Part shown: piece by piece, positions 25,844 to 33,881 of the stretch | How the letters are laid out: each line of letters begins with the position of its first letter | How positions within the stretch are numbered: position 1 is the stretch's first letter | Origin: Streptomyces spirodelae | Lineage (GTDB): Bacteria; Actinomycetota; Actinomycetes; Streptomycetales; Streptomycetaceae | Direction of reading: 5' to 3' | Length of the DNA stretch: 64,000 bases | Assembly: GCF_017676385.1 (NCBI RefSeq) | Contig: NZ_JAFFZN010000010.1 | Span: 1 to 64,000 of the forward strand | The notes under the pieces: model-generated | The model's input: only the letters and a program-made list of their open reading frames with translations | What the model was told of the DNA's origin: nothing | Database searches by the model: none | Translations under genes and position numbers: made by a program

Positions 25844-26059
25844 TCAGACCTCCACCCGCCGGACCAAGTTGTAGTACAGCGAGATGTCCTCGGGACCGTG
25901 CAGGCGAATGTCCTCGCCGTCGCCGCTCACCGCGCAGACCCACCCGGGCGGAGTGGAGTGATTGGGCTCGGCGAGGGTGAAGGGACCTTGCCCGTTAATG
26001 GCCCACACGGTGCTGCCGAGGCCCACGGTGTGACCGTCCTTGGTTCGGTAGGTAGCCAT
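25844..26059 (-). CDS. Small hypothetical beta-rich protein
   Basis: 71 residues (MATYRTKDGHTVGLGSTVWAI...), a compact beta-rich protein ending LYYNLVRRVEV. AGGA lies about 8 nt before ATG 26059. It lies 71 bp upstream of the EACC1-like gene in the same direction and may be the first gene of that operon or independent. Family unknown. Confidence 0.6.
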   Translation of the reverse strand: MATYRTKDGHTVGLGSTVWAINGQGPFTLAEPNHSTPPGWVCAVSGDGEDIRLHGPEDISLYYNLVRRVEV

Positions 26060-26249
26060 GCAGCAGTCCTACCACCGCTCCTGCCTGTGCGTGGGCCCTT
26101 TCACAGAACGCCCCTACAGGCTGACCGAAAGTCGTGCCTTTCCACTTACGCGGTGTGGACGCACGGCCTGTCCATCGGAACAACCCAGCATGCCGCATGC
26201 GACAGAACGGACGGCGATCCTCCTGTGCTGGGGCGATGGGTGTTCTCGT

Positions 26250-26640
26250 CTAGGCAATGAGGGAGCTGGCTGCCGCGTCGGCCGCACCTCCGCCCCCCAG
26301 CAGCGTCAGGAAGTGCTGCACGGCCGCGGCGAGCTGGAGGGCGACGCTGGGGAAGGCCATGGGTTCCGGGTGCGGTCGCCCGCGGTGCCGTAGCGGGCGA
26401 CGTAAGCCCGCATCAGGTTGAGCGGCCGCGACACGGCCTCGTTCCACCGGGGTCGGTGAGTTCGGCGAAGCTCATCGCCGTGTCCCCGTACTCGATGTCC
26501 AGGCGGAAGGTGCGCCGTACGGGTTGACGTTGGACGAGAACAGCGCGGTCAGGCCGCACCGGTCCTCGCCACTCAGCTTCTTCACCCAGGCCCGCTCGGA
26601 CACTCCCGCGTGTCGCGCAGTCGGCGATGGTGTTCGCGGT
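26250..26640 (-). pseudogene. Decayed genes incl. possible Tn3 transposase tail
   Basis: Reading leftwards: WVKKLSGEDRCGLTALF and SSNVNPYG in one frame, then TFRLDIEYGD in another, resembling the extreme C-terminus of actinobacterial Tn3 transposases. Further pieces (RPLNLMRAYVARYG, MAFPSVALQLAAAVQHFLTL) appear in other frames and belong to a family I do not know. At least three frame changes are present. Nothing here looks functional. Confidence 0.45.
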
Positions 26641-26654
26641 GGCTGGCTGTGGCG

Positions 26655-27506
26655 CTACGGCGTGTAGTGACTGGCCTGTGCTCCCAGGACGTTCAGCAGG
26701 GCGAGGGCCTCGGCACTGGGAGATCCCGGCGTCGCGGTGTAGAGCACGAGGTACTGGTCCCGGTCGGGAAGAGTGAGGGTGTCGCAGTCGACGGTGACCT
26801 CCCCGACGGCTGGGTGGCGGAAAGTCTTCGTGAGCATCGGCGCGGTCTGTACGTCGTGCCGTTCCCATAGGCGGGCGAAGTCGGGGCTGACATCGCGGAG
26901 TTCGCCGACGAGTCCGATCACCGCGGGATCGGTGGGGTAGCGGGCGAGGGTGGCGCGGAGCTGCATCACGACGCCCAGCCGGAAATCGGCGGTATCGGAG
27001 AGCCCGTAGAGCGTCGCGTCGGTCGTCTGCGGCCCGGGGAAGGCCCGGCGCGCGAGGTTGCGGTCCTTGGCTGCGAGAGGGGCGAAGTCCTCCATGAGCG
27101 CGGCCGCGAGTTCGTTCCATGCGAGGACCTCGAACGCGGCGGACATCACGAAGCCGGCCGTCTGCGGCAGTCGTTCCAGGAGCGTGAGGATGCTGGGGCG
27201 GACGTCACGCCGGTGCAGTCCGGTGCGGTTCGGCGCGGTGCCCGCGAGGACGTGGAGGTGGTCGGACTCTGCGTCGGTGAGCCGCAGCGCTCCCGCGATC
27301 GCGGCCAGGACGTCGCCCGAGGGGCGTGGCGCCCTGCCCTGCTCGAGGCGGATGTAGTACTCGGTGGAGATGTGCGCGAGGACCGCTACTTCCTCGCGGC
27401 GCAGACCTGGTGTGCGCCGTCGCGGGCCGGAGGGGAGGCCGACGTCCTGTGGGCGGAGCCGCTCGCGGCGGCTGCGGAGGAATGCCCCGAGCTCCTGTTT
27501 GTCCAT
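26655..27506 (-). CDS. XRE/MmyB-like helix-turn-helix regulator
   Basis: 283 residues. The N-terminal HTH_31-type domain (about 5-75) contains TPGLRREEVAVLAHISTEYY and RLEQGRAPRPS. The C-terminal MmyB-like ligand-binding domain contains FVMSAAFEVLAWNELAAALM and a final TLPDRDQYLVLYTATPGSPS. These regulators commonly sit opposite an SDR gene and respond to a small ligand. Divergent from the SDR at 27593 with a palindrome between. Confidence 0.9.
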   Translation of the reverse strand: MDKQELGAFLRSRRERLRPQDVGLPSGPRRRTPGLRREEVAVLAHISTEYYIRLEQGRAPRPSGDVLAAIAGALRLTDAESDHLHVLAGTAPNRTGLHRRDVRPSILTLLERLPQTAGFVMSAAFEVLAWNELAAALMEDFAPLAAKDRNLARRAFPGPQTTDATLYGLSDTADFRLGVVMQLRATLARYPTDPAVIGLVGELRDVSPDFARLWERHDVQTAPMLTKTFRHPAVGEVTVDCDTLTLPDRDQYLVLYTATPGSPSAEALALLNVLGAQASHYTP

Positions 27507-27560
27507 ACGTCCAGTGTGCGCGGGGTGCGGCGGCGGATCCTGGTACAGCCTGTGCCTGTA

Positions 27561-27581
27561 TCCGGCCGGCAGCCGGCCGGA
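27561..27581. promoter_or_regulatory. Palindrome between MmyB-like regulator and SDR
   Basis: TCCGGCCGG-CAG-CCGGCCGGA, a perfect 9-bp inverted repeat 12 bp before the SDR start. Likely operator of the divergent regulator, although high GC makes such sequences easier to find. Confidence 0.5.
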
Positions 27582-27592
27582 CGCTGGCTGTC

Positions 27593-28387
27593 ATGACGAA
27601 CAACACGAACACCACCGACAGCGCATCCATCGGCCTGCTCACCGGCAAGGTCATCTTCATCACCGGCGCCAGCCGCGGCATCGGGGCGGCCGCCGCCCGG
27701 CTCTTCGCCTCCGAGGGCGCCACCGTCGTGCTCGCCGCCCGCAGCACCGACGCCCTCGAGCGCATCGTGAAGGAGATCCGCGCCGACGGCCACGTCGCTG
27801 ACGCCGTCACCCTGGACCTCGCCGACCCCGCGAGCATCCGCGCCGCAGTCGACCGCGTCGAATCGCTTCACGGACGGCTGGATGGCGCCTTCAACAACGG
27901 CGCGGTCCCCCAGCGGCAGTTCGGCCCGGTCGAGACCACCAGCGACGAGGACATCGACGAGCAGTTCGCCGTGAACTTCCGTTCGCACTGGACTGCCATG
28001 ACAGCCGAGGCCGCGCTCATGCGACGGAACGACGGCGGGGTGATCGTCAACACCTCCAGCATCGGCAGCCGCCGCGCGAACCCCGCCCTGCCCGCCTACG
28101 GCGCCATGAAACGCGCGCTCAACAGCCTCACCGAGACCGCCGCGGTGAACTGGGCCGGTGACCGTATCCGGGTCAACGCCATCACCCCCGGCGGCACCTC
28201 AACCGAGATGATCGACACCTGGGAGGCAGCGACTCCCGGCATCGTCGAGCAGATGACCACGGCGATCCCGCTCGGTCAGATGGCGGAGCCCCGGCAGATC
28301 GCCGAGGCGGCCGCGTGGCTGCTCAGCGACCGCGCCTCGTACGTCACCGGCGCGATACTGCCGGTCGACGGCGGTGCCGGTGCCTGA
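27593..28387 (+). CDS. Short-chain dehydrogenase/reductase (SDR)
   Basis: 264 residues, classical SDR: TGASRGIGAAAARL (cofactor loop), FNNGA in place of NNAG, Ser in NTSSIGS, and Tyr-x-x-x-Lys as YGAMK. C-terminal YVTGAILPVDGG. ATG 27593. Divergent from the MmyB-like regulator that probably controls it. An NAD(P)H-dependent reductase for an unknown small carbonyl. Confidence 0.9.
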   Translation: MTNNTNTTDSASIGLLTGKVIFITGASRGIGAAAARLFASEGATVVLAARSTDALERIVKEIRADGHVADAVTLDLADPASIRAAVDRVESLHGRLDGAFNNGAVPQRQFGPVETTSDEDIDEQFAVNFRSHWTAMTAEAALMRRNDGGVIVNTSSIGSRRANPALPAYGAMKRALNSLTETAAVNWAGDRIRVNAITPGGTSTEMIDTWEAATPGIVEQMTTAIPLGQMAEPRQIAEAAAWLLSDRASYVTGAILPVDGGAGA

Positions 28388-28507
28388 AAAGAGTGGCCCG
28401 GGTCCCGATCCGCGCTCCAGGCCGTGTCGACAACGCCCGGACCGCGTCGACAGCCCCCCGGGGGGGCGTGTTTGGAACGTTGAACAAGGTCACGGGACGC
28501 TCTCGGT

Positions 28508-28900
28508 ATGGCGCGTGGAGACTTGACGGACGAGCAATGGCCCCGGCCGGCAGTGACGTTGCCGCCTTGTCGAGGACGAGCCGTACGCCTCGGGACGGTC
28601 GCCATGCCTTCAACGCGATGCGGTGGCGGGCCCGCACGGGCCGGAGTGTCCTGGGCCTGTGCGGCGCGAGCGGCGTTGCTCCGGATCGCCTCTGGGACAC
28701 CGCGCCCTGCTGGCACAGGTCTCCGATTCCGGGCCTCCTGCCGATCGAGATGCCCACGCGGATCGACACCGACCCGGCGCCGCGTCATCGCGCGAGGGCG
28801 CCTCCTGGCAGCTCCGTCCCCGGCCACCGTGGCCGGGGAAGCCGGAACGCGGTGCGGCACGCACGACGAATCAGTCACCCTCGCGGCCGCAGTCGGCGGC
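28508..28900 (+). pseudogene. IS5-family transposase remnant
   Basis: MARGDLTDEQW is the typical N-terminus of a Streptomyces IS5-type transposase. Shortly after, in another frame, HAFNAMRWRARTG matches the following helix. The remainder is scrambled over three frames with no DDE triad. Probably a deletion derivative. Confidence 0.6.
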
Positions 28901-28910
28901 GGCCAAACGC

Positions 28911-29125
28911 ATGGCTAGCGGCGGGTACTTCGAGGGCGCCGGAATCCAGTCAGCGGCGAACGAGTGCCGCATCGCAGACCTCATGGCCCTCATCCGAGCG
29001 ACCGCTGACGCGACGGGCAAGGACGAGTACGACGTGCGTGTCGCGATCGACTGGACCGGCTCGGAGCCGCTGACCACCTTGACGGAGGGCGACTTCGGCC
29101 GGTCCTACGAGACGATTCCTCCACC
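28911..29125 (+). pseudogene. Partial hypothetical protein
   Basis: ATG 28911 opens MASGGYFEGAGIQSAANECR, then MALIRATADATGKDEYDVRV, AIDWTGSEPLTTLTEGDF. Composition is protein-like for about 70 residues, then degenerates over the 3' end of the convergent GH15 gene. Probably a truncated gene of unknown family. Confidence 0.4.
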
Positions 29126-29198
29126 GCTGCGCACCTGCCGAGAACGTCGTGAACCCGACCGAACCGGTTCCCGGCACCCGGAGACCGGAGTCCGGCGC

Positions 29199-31052
29199 TC
29201 ACGCCTCCGGAGCGGACGGCGGGGACGAGGACGGTGCGGCTGCGGCACGGTCGAGTGCGGCTGCGGCACCGACCAGGCCCACATGGCTGAACGCCTGCGG
29301 AAAGTTACCCAGCAGTTCGCCGATACGCGGATCGACCTCCTCGGCCAGCAGCCCGAGATCATTGGCATATCCGGTTACGCGGTCGAACAGCCGTGCCGCC
29401 TGTCCGGTACGCCCGGCGTGCGCCAGGGCGGAGACGAGCCAGTACGAGCAGAGGACGAAGGCGCCCTCACGGCCGCTGAGCCCGTCGGCGTTGTGCTGGT
29501 CCTGCGCCTCGTAGCGCAGCACCAGCCCCGTGTCGGTGAGCTCGCCCGCGATGGCGTCGATGGTGGCGAGCATCCGGGGCTCGGTCGCGGGCAGGAAGCC
29601 GTACAGCGGCATGAGCAAGGCGGCGGCGTCCAGCTGATCGGAACCGAACGCCTGGGTGTAGGCGCCTCGCCGACGGCTCCAGCCTTCCCACAGCACGGCC
29701 CCCCGTACGCGGTCCCGCTCGGCGGCCCAGGCACTGATGCGGGCGTACCGACCGAGGCGCGGAGCAAGCTTTACCGCACGGTCCAGGGCGACCCAGCACA
29801 GCACCTTCGAGGAAAGGTGGTGCCGCGGCTGCCCGCGCATCTCCCACATGCCTGCGTCCGCCTCCCGCCAGCGGCGTGCGGCGGCGTTCGCGAGGTCGGC
29901 CGCAAAGCGCTGGATCTCCGGGTGCAGCTCGCCCAGCCGCTCCCGGTACAGATGGAGTGCGTTCAGCAGCTCTCCGTAAACGTCCAACTGGGTCTGCGAC
30001 CACGCCGCGTTGCCGGCGCGTACCGGCCGGGAGTCGCGCCAGCCGCGCAGATGGGGCAGCTCGCGCTCGGACAGGTCGTGGGCGCCGCCCACTCCGTACA
30101 TGATCTGGAGCGAGGAGGTGTCGTCGGCTGCTCCGCCGGCCGCACTGGTCATGAAGGACACGAAATCGGTGGCCTCGTCGGGGCAGGCTCCCAGATAGAG
30201 CGCCTCCAGGGTGAGGCTGGCGTCCCGGATCCAGGCGTAGCGGTAGTCCCAGTTGCGCTCGCCGCCCACCGTTTCGGGGAGCGAGGTGGTGGGCGCGGCC
30301 ACGATGGCACCGGTGGGCCGGTAGGTCAGGCCCTTGAGCACCCGGGAGGAGAATCGCACTTGTTCGTGGTGTGGCCCCTGGTAGATGTCGTGATCGGCCT
30401 CCCAGGACCGCCATGCCTCGACGGTTTCCCTGATTCTTCCGGACACCCGCTCGGGCGGTGTGGGCTCCGGCGGAGCTTCGCCAGCAGGCGTCCACACCAT
30501 CGCGAGTGCGACGTGCTGACCGGCAGACACCCGTGCCCGCGCCCGGGCACAGGCGCGGCCTGCCCGCAGCGGTACGGCTGTGCCGACAGCGATCTGGTTC
30601 GGCCCGCCGAACGTGCGCACTCCCCGCCCGGTCTCCCGTAGCAGTGGCCGGACCAGGCCGTACTCGGGGCGTGGCACCAGCTCGATGTCGAAGTCGACCT
30701 CGCCGGCGATCCCTTCCACCTCGCGGAGAAGTTCATGGGGTGGCCGCAGACCCACGGTGTGCCCGCTCTCCCCCTCCCCTACCGCCAGTGCGTCCCGCAG
30801 CCGGGCCACCCCGGTCGCGGTGGTGAACTCCGTCTCGATCACCAGCGATCCCGGCAGATAGCGACGGCGGACGTCGAAGGCACCCACCGGCGTGAGAGCG
30901 AAGTGACCGCCGCCCGGATCGAGGAGGCGGGCGAACAGCGCAGGGCTGTCGTAGCGGGGCATACACAGCCAGTCGACAGATCCGCGCCGGTCGACCAGTG
31001 CCGCGGAGTTGCCGTCGGCGAGCATTCCGTACTCTGCGATCGGCGTGGACAC
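29199..31052 (-). CDS. Glycoside hydrolase family 15 (glucoamylase/trehalase-like)
   Basis: 617 residues. The N-terminal beta-rich domain starts STPIAEYGMLADGNSAALVD. The (alpha/alpha)6 catalytic domain contains NWDYRYAWIRDASLTLEALY (first acid region) and, near the C-terminus, EEVDPRIGELLGNFPQAFSH. GTG 31052 fits the usual N-terminus. No signal peptide, so it is intracellular, as for the actinobacterial GH15 trehalases; it probably cleaves trehalose or short alpha-glucans. No operon partner is visible. Confidence 0.88.
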   Translation of the reverse strand: MSTPIAEYGMLADGNSAALVDRRGSVDWLCMPRYDSPALFARLLDPGGGHFALTPVGAFDVRRRYLPGSLVIETEFTTATGVARLRDALAVGEGESGHTVGLRPPHELLREVEGIAGEVDFDIELVPRPEYGLVRPLLRETGRGVRTFGGPNQIAVGTAVPLRAGRACARARARVSAGQHVALAMVWTPAGEAPPEPTPPERVSGRIRETVEAWRSWEADHDIYQGPHHEQVRFSSRVLKGLTYRPTGAIVAAPTTSLPETVGGERNWDYRYAWIRDASLTLEALYLGACPDEATDFVSFMTSAAGGAADDTSSLQIMYGVGGAHDLSERELPHLRGWRDSRPVRAGNAAWSQTQLDVYGELLNALHLYRERLGELHPEIQRFAADLANAAARRWREADAGMWEMRGQPRHHLSSKVLCWVALDRAVKLAPRLGRYARISAWAAERDRVRGAVLWEGWSRRRGAYTQAFGSDQLDAAALLMPLYGFLPATEPRMLATIDAIAGELTDTGLVLRYEAQDQHNADGLSGREGAFVLCSYWLVSALAHAGRTGQAARLFDRVTGYANDLGLLAEEVDPRIGELLGNFPQAFSHVGLVGAAAALDRAAAAPSSSPPSAPEA

Positions 31053-31194
31053 GAGTGCATCACTCCTGCCGTATGTCTTCGCGTCGCTCCCCTGCCGGAT
31101 GTGTGACACGCAGCGTGGACACCGCCCGGGGCGACCGTGCACTGCCGCCGGCGCTCCGCACTGCCCATGGGCGTGCCCTTGCCGTAGCCGACTC

Positions 31195-31446
31195 TCATGA
31201 AGCCGGCCCCTCCAGGCTGAAGCCATCGGCTGAGCCGCGCATCCGCGGACGGACCCGGCCCGTCATCGGCTTGGCGACCGCCCCCACGACCACGCCGTGG
31301 ATCAGCGTGATGTGCATGGACGTCATCCCCAGGGCACGGCCGCGCATCATGAGAGCTGTCATCACGGCTGTTCCTGCGGGTCCAGCGAGAAGTGCCGGGC
31401 CAACTGCGAACTCCTGTAACACCCCCTTCCCCGGTGTTACGTGCAC
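31195..31446 (-). CDS. Candidate small hydrophobic protein
   Basis: 83 codons with two moderately hydrophobic stretches (GPALLAGPAGTAVMTALMM, HITLIHGVVVGAVA). It starts beside the 5' piece of the broken ArsR gene in the opposite direction, the place where a metal or efflux target gene would be. It may be the truncated remainder of such a membrane protein. Weak evidence. Confidence 0.3.
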   Translation of the reverse strand: MHVTPGKGVLQEFAVGPALLAGPAGTAVMTALMMRGRALGMTSMHITLIHGVVVGAVAKPMTGRVRPRMRGSADGFSLEGPAS

Positions 31447-31660
31447 AGGAGCCCTCCTGTGTCTGCTCCGGAGCCCGGAGGGGTGTCGCTGACTGTTGCC
31501 TCTGACATCGAGGTGCTGGCCCGGTTCGGTAGTGCGCTCGCTGACCCGACGCGCACATCGGCACAGGTCCGGTCGGTCTCGACGGCGACCACGGCGGTGC
31601 GCAGGTCGTCCAGCGCATGGCCGAGGCGTTCGTCGGCCAGCTCGTAGTGAGGGCCAGGCC
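31441..31660. pseudogene. ArsR/CmtR-type regulator split into two opposed pieces
   Basis: On the plus strand (31441 to about 31558) the frame reads SLTVASDIEVLARFGSALAD then PTR, the N-terminus of CmtR-like ArsR repressors. On the minus strand (about 31655 to 31560) the frame reads HYELADERLGHALDDL, then VVAVETDRTC, the C-terminus of the same family. The DNA-binding helix between them is gone and the C-terminal part is inverted. A Tn3 fragment abuts the inverted part. Confidence 0.65.
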
Positions 31661-31990
31661 GGTCGCGTGCAGTGCCGTGCATGGTCTTGTCGATGCGGCC
31701 GTACTCGGCGAACGCCGCCCCAGCGGGGTGGGGGTGGCCCTCGCGGCCGAACATCCGCAGCAGGTCGTAGGCGCGGACCCGGTTGGTGATGAGCGAACCG
31801 GCAACCTGGCGCATGTCCGGCCAGTGCGTGACGACCTTCTTGAGGTTCGCCTTGTTACAGGCCACGGCCTGAAGTGGCCCGTACCCGGGGCCGGCTCCTC
31901 ACCGCCGGCAGATCGGCCCGCCAGAACCGCTGGTCGTCCAGGTCGCGAAGCGCGGGGCGAAGCGGAAGCCGAGTGAGCCCGCACCCTGCT
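31660..31990 (-). pseudogene. Tn3-family transposase fragment
   Basis: Reading leftwards: LGFRFAPRF, then DLDDQRFWRADLPA in a second frame, then NLKKVVTHWPDMRQVAGSL, ITNRVRAYDLLRMFGREG and AAFAEYGRIDKTMH. These are consecutive motifs of Tn3 transposases near the end of the catalytic region. Frame changes and loss of both ends make it inactive. It joins directly to the inverted ArsR piece. Confidence 0.8.
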
Positions 31991-32027
31991 GCGGACCAGT
32001 CAGGCCCGCGGCAGGGTCCCCACGCGC

Positions 32028-32231
32028 ATGCAGCCACTCGACCAGCCCGGCTACGTCCGCAGCATCGTTGAAGCCCGCGACCCGCAGCTCGCTGAGCGCA
32101 CCGCCTACCAGCTGGCCGTGCTCACCAGCGGCAGCGAACCGACTGAACCTGAGCCGACCAGCGACGGCACCTACAGCGTGTGGAGTTACGCGACCAGAAG
32201 CAGGAACCAAGCCGCGGGAATTCCCGGATAG
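32028..32231 (+). CDS. Candidate small ORF
   Basis: 67 codons starting MQPLDQPGYVRSIVEARDPQ. The first ~35 residues look like a helical protein, the end does not. No family recognised. The stretch 31991-32340 otherwise holds nothing I can support. Confidence 0.25.
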   Translation: MQPLDQPGYVRSIVEARDPQLAERTAYQLAVLTSGSEPTEPEPTSDGTYSVWSYATRSRNQAAGIPG

Positions 32232-32340
32232 CATCAACATGGATTCCGAGATGGATTCCGACGCAAGCGGCGGCGAAGCAACGCGCAGCGCTACGCTGAG
32301 GTTGGCATTCGGACAGCAGCAGCATGAGGAGGTCGGCGCC

Positions 32341-32625
32341 GTGAGCGACCAGCCGTGGACCATCGAGCGCATCCGCGATGCCCTCCGCGACCCCGACCTG
32401 GCGCAACGCTTCATGGGTGAGATCAACACAGCACCGGCCCACCACCTGCTCCACGTCTTCGCCAGGTGGGAGCTCATCGCGAAGAACCGGCAGGCGGCGT
32501 TCACCGAAAACCAGGAGATCATCGCCCGGGAGCAGCGAGGTGAAGGCCCCGCCGAAGGGTCCATCGACGTCACCGAGCGGATCCTCGAGGAAGCTGCCCG
32601 AATCCGGTCACGCGGCGCCGCCTGA
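32341..32625 (+). CDS. Antitoxin-like helical protein
   Basis: 94 residues from GTG 32341: SDQPWTIERIRDALRDPDLA, then RFMGEINTAPAHHLLHVFAR, and a long acidic/basic C-terminal helix (SIDVTERILEEAARIRSRG). It is followed after 18 nt by a RelE-like small protein, the gene order of a type II antitoxin-toxin pair. The helical N-terminus plus flexible tail suits an antitoxin, but no DNA-binding motif is certain. Confidence 0.6.
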   Translation: MSDQPWTIERIRDALRDPDLAQRFMGEINTAPAHHLLHVFARWELIAKNRQAAFTENQEIIAREQRGEGPAEGSIDVTERILEEAARIRSRGAA

Positions 32626-32643
32626 TCTGACAATCTTTACGGG

Positions 32644-32884
32644 GTGTACCAGCTCCGTCACTACAACGCGGCCGTCACCGCAGTCTGGGACAGCCTCCCC
32701 GACAACGCCAGGGACGAGCTCAACCTCGCCCTCTTCGAAATCATCGAAGACCCCTACGGCGCCACCCGACCGGTCCACGACCGCCCCGAAGACGTCGAGC
32801 GTACCCTCACCCTCCAGCACACCACCATCACCCGCGCCGCCCATCCAACGCGTCTACCTCCGCACCATCGACCTCATCGCCTGA
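32644..32884 (+). pseudogene. RelE-like toxin, frameshifted near C-terminus
   Basis: GTG 32644 opens YQLRHYNAAVTAVWDSLPDN, then LNLALFEIIEDPYGATRPV and VERTLTLQHTTI. The expected C-terminal strand (APPIQRVYLRTIDLIA, stop 32882) is in another frame. About 10 residues seem deleted or shifted near 32835. The conserved ends resemble small RelE/ParE-fold toxins paired with the upstream protein. As sequenced the toxin would be defective. Confidence 0.6.
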
Positions 32885-32988
32885 ACCCGACGGGCCCCCG
32901 CCGCGGCCAGGGGCCCGGGGCTACCAAACCCGTCAGGTGGAGAGGCGCAACTATCAGCTGGACCAGCCCAACCCAGGCGGCTGAGGGA

Positions 32989-33040
32989 AGGGTCCAATAT
33001 TGGACCCTCCGCACACGAGGAGGGTCCAATACCGGACCCT
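32989..33040. promoter_or_regulatory. Pair of 20-bp palindromes, possible operators
   Basis: AGGGTCCAATATTGGACCCT (32989-33008) is a perfect 20-bp palindrome. AGGGTCCAATACCGGACCCT (33021-33040) is a near copy, 32 bp on, about three helical turns. It lies in the otherwise empty 32885-33249 gap. No divergent start abuts it, so the regulator and target are unclear. Confidence 0.65.
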
Positions 33041-33249
33041 GGGGCGTCGGCCGGTGGGTCTGTACCGGGCCCCGCCGCGGCTGGCGCACCCCTGACCGGC
33101 GCGCAGGAGCCCCTCGAGGACCTGGAGCTGTCTCCGGGCGGTGACAACGCCGACAGGGACGGTGGCCGTCACCGGCAGCGGGGTCGGGGCGGCGGGTCAC
33201 TGCACCGCCCACCAGCTACCCCGTCAGCGCCGGGTTGCTTCGGCGGGGC

Positions 33250-33807
33250 TCAACGCAGGGCGGCGGCGACCAGACCTTCGAGGGCCTCGCGCGGCACTTC
33301 GCCGCCGCTCACAAGCCGGTCGAAGACCAGTCCGTCGAGGCAGGTCAGCAGCGTGTGCGTGCGGTTCTCGACATCAGTCACGCCGTGCTCGGCGAGGAAC
33401 CGCCGGACGGCCTCCCGGCCGGCGTTCTCGCGAGGTACGAGGATTTCGCGCAGCTCCGGGTCGCGCGCGCTCTCAACGACGCAGGCGTAGCGGGCGAGTG
33501 AGCGGCGGCGGCCCTCGCCAGTGAGACGCTGTCGGGTGAGCAGCGACATGCCGTCCACGAGTTCCTCGGCGGTGCGGAGGGGTGGGAGCTGTTCGGCCGT
33601 CGACTGCAGTTCCGCTTGGTCGAGTTGGACAAGGCGCATGACGAGTGCGGTGAGCAGCGCGGTGCGGGTGCGGAAGTATGCCGAGGTGGTGCCGGATGGC
33701 AGGGCCGCTTTGCGGTCGACCGCGCGGTGGGTCAGACCGCGGATGCCTTCGTCGGCGAGTACGTCGAGGGCCGCGTCCGCGAGGAGAGCGCGCCGATCTG
33801 TAGTCAT
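33250..33807 (-). CDS. TetR-family regulator
   Basis: 185 residues. HTH at about 8-55 (LLADAALDVLADEGIRGLTH, then GTTSAYFRTRTALLTAL). The helical ligand domain ends EALEGLVAAALR. ATG 33807. Divergent from the FAD monooxygenase, with two CTACA-NN-TGTAG palindromes between. It probably represses the monooxygenase and itself. Confidence 0.9.
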   Translation of the reverse strand: MTTDRRALLADAALDVLADEGIRGLTHRAVDRKAALPSGTTSAYFRTRTALLTALVMRLVQLDQAELQSTAEQLPPLRTAEELVDGMSLLTRQRLTGEGRRRSLARYACVVESARDPELREILVPRENAGREAVRRFLAEHGVTDVENRTHTLLTCLDGLVFDRLVSGGEVPREALEGLVAAALR

Positions 33808-33817
33808 GGTTCCTTTT

Positions 33818-33863
33818 CTACACCTGTAGTACCTCAGGTAGGGTCACCTTTCTACAGATGTAG
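33818..33863. promoter_or_regulatory. Two TetR operator palindromes CTACA-N2-TGTAG
   Basis: CTACACCTGTAG (33818-33829) and CTACAGATGTAG (33852-33863; extended TTCTACAGATGTAGAA) lie between the divergent TetR and monooxygenase starts, 34 bp apart. Identical half-sites and position make them convincing operators. Confidence 0.8.
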
Positions 33864-33881
33864 AAGGACTGAGGGTTCGCC

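Noticed and set aside
28623..30641. 672-codon plus-strand open frame
   Set aside because: It runs antisense to a clear GH15 enzyme and has no domain pattern; high GC keeps the complementary frame open.
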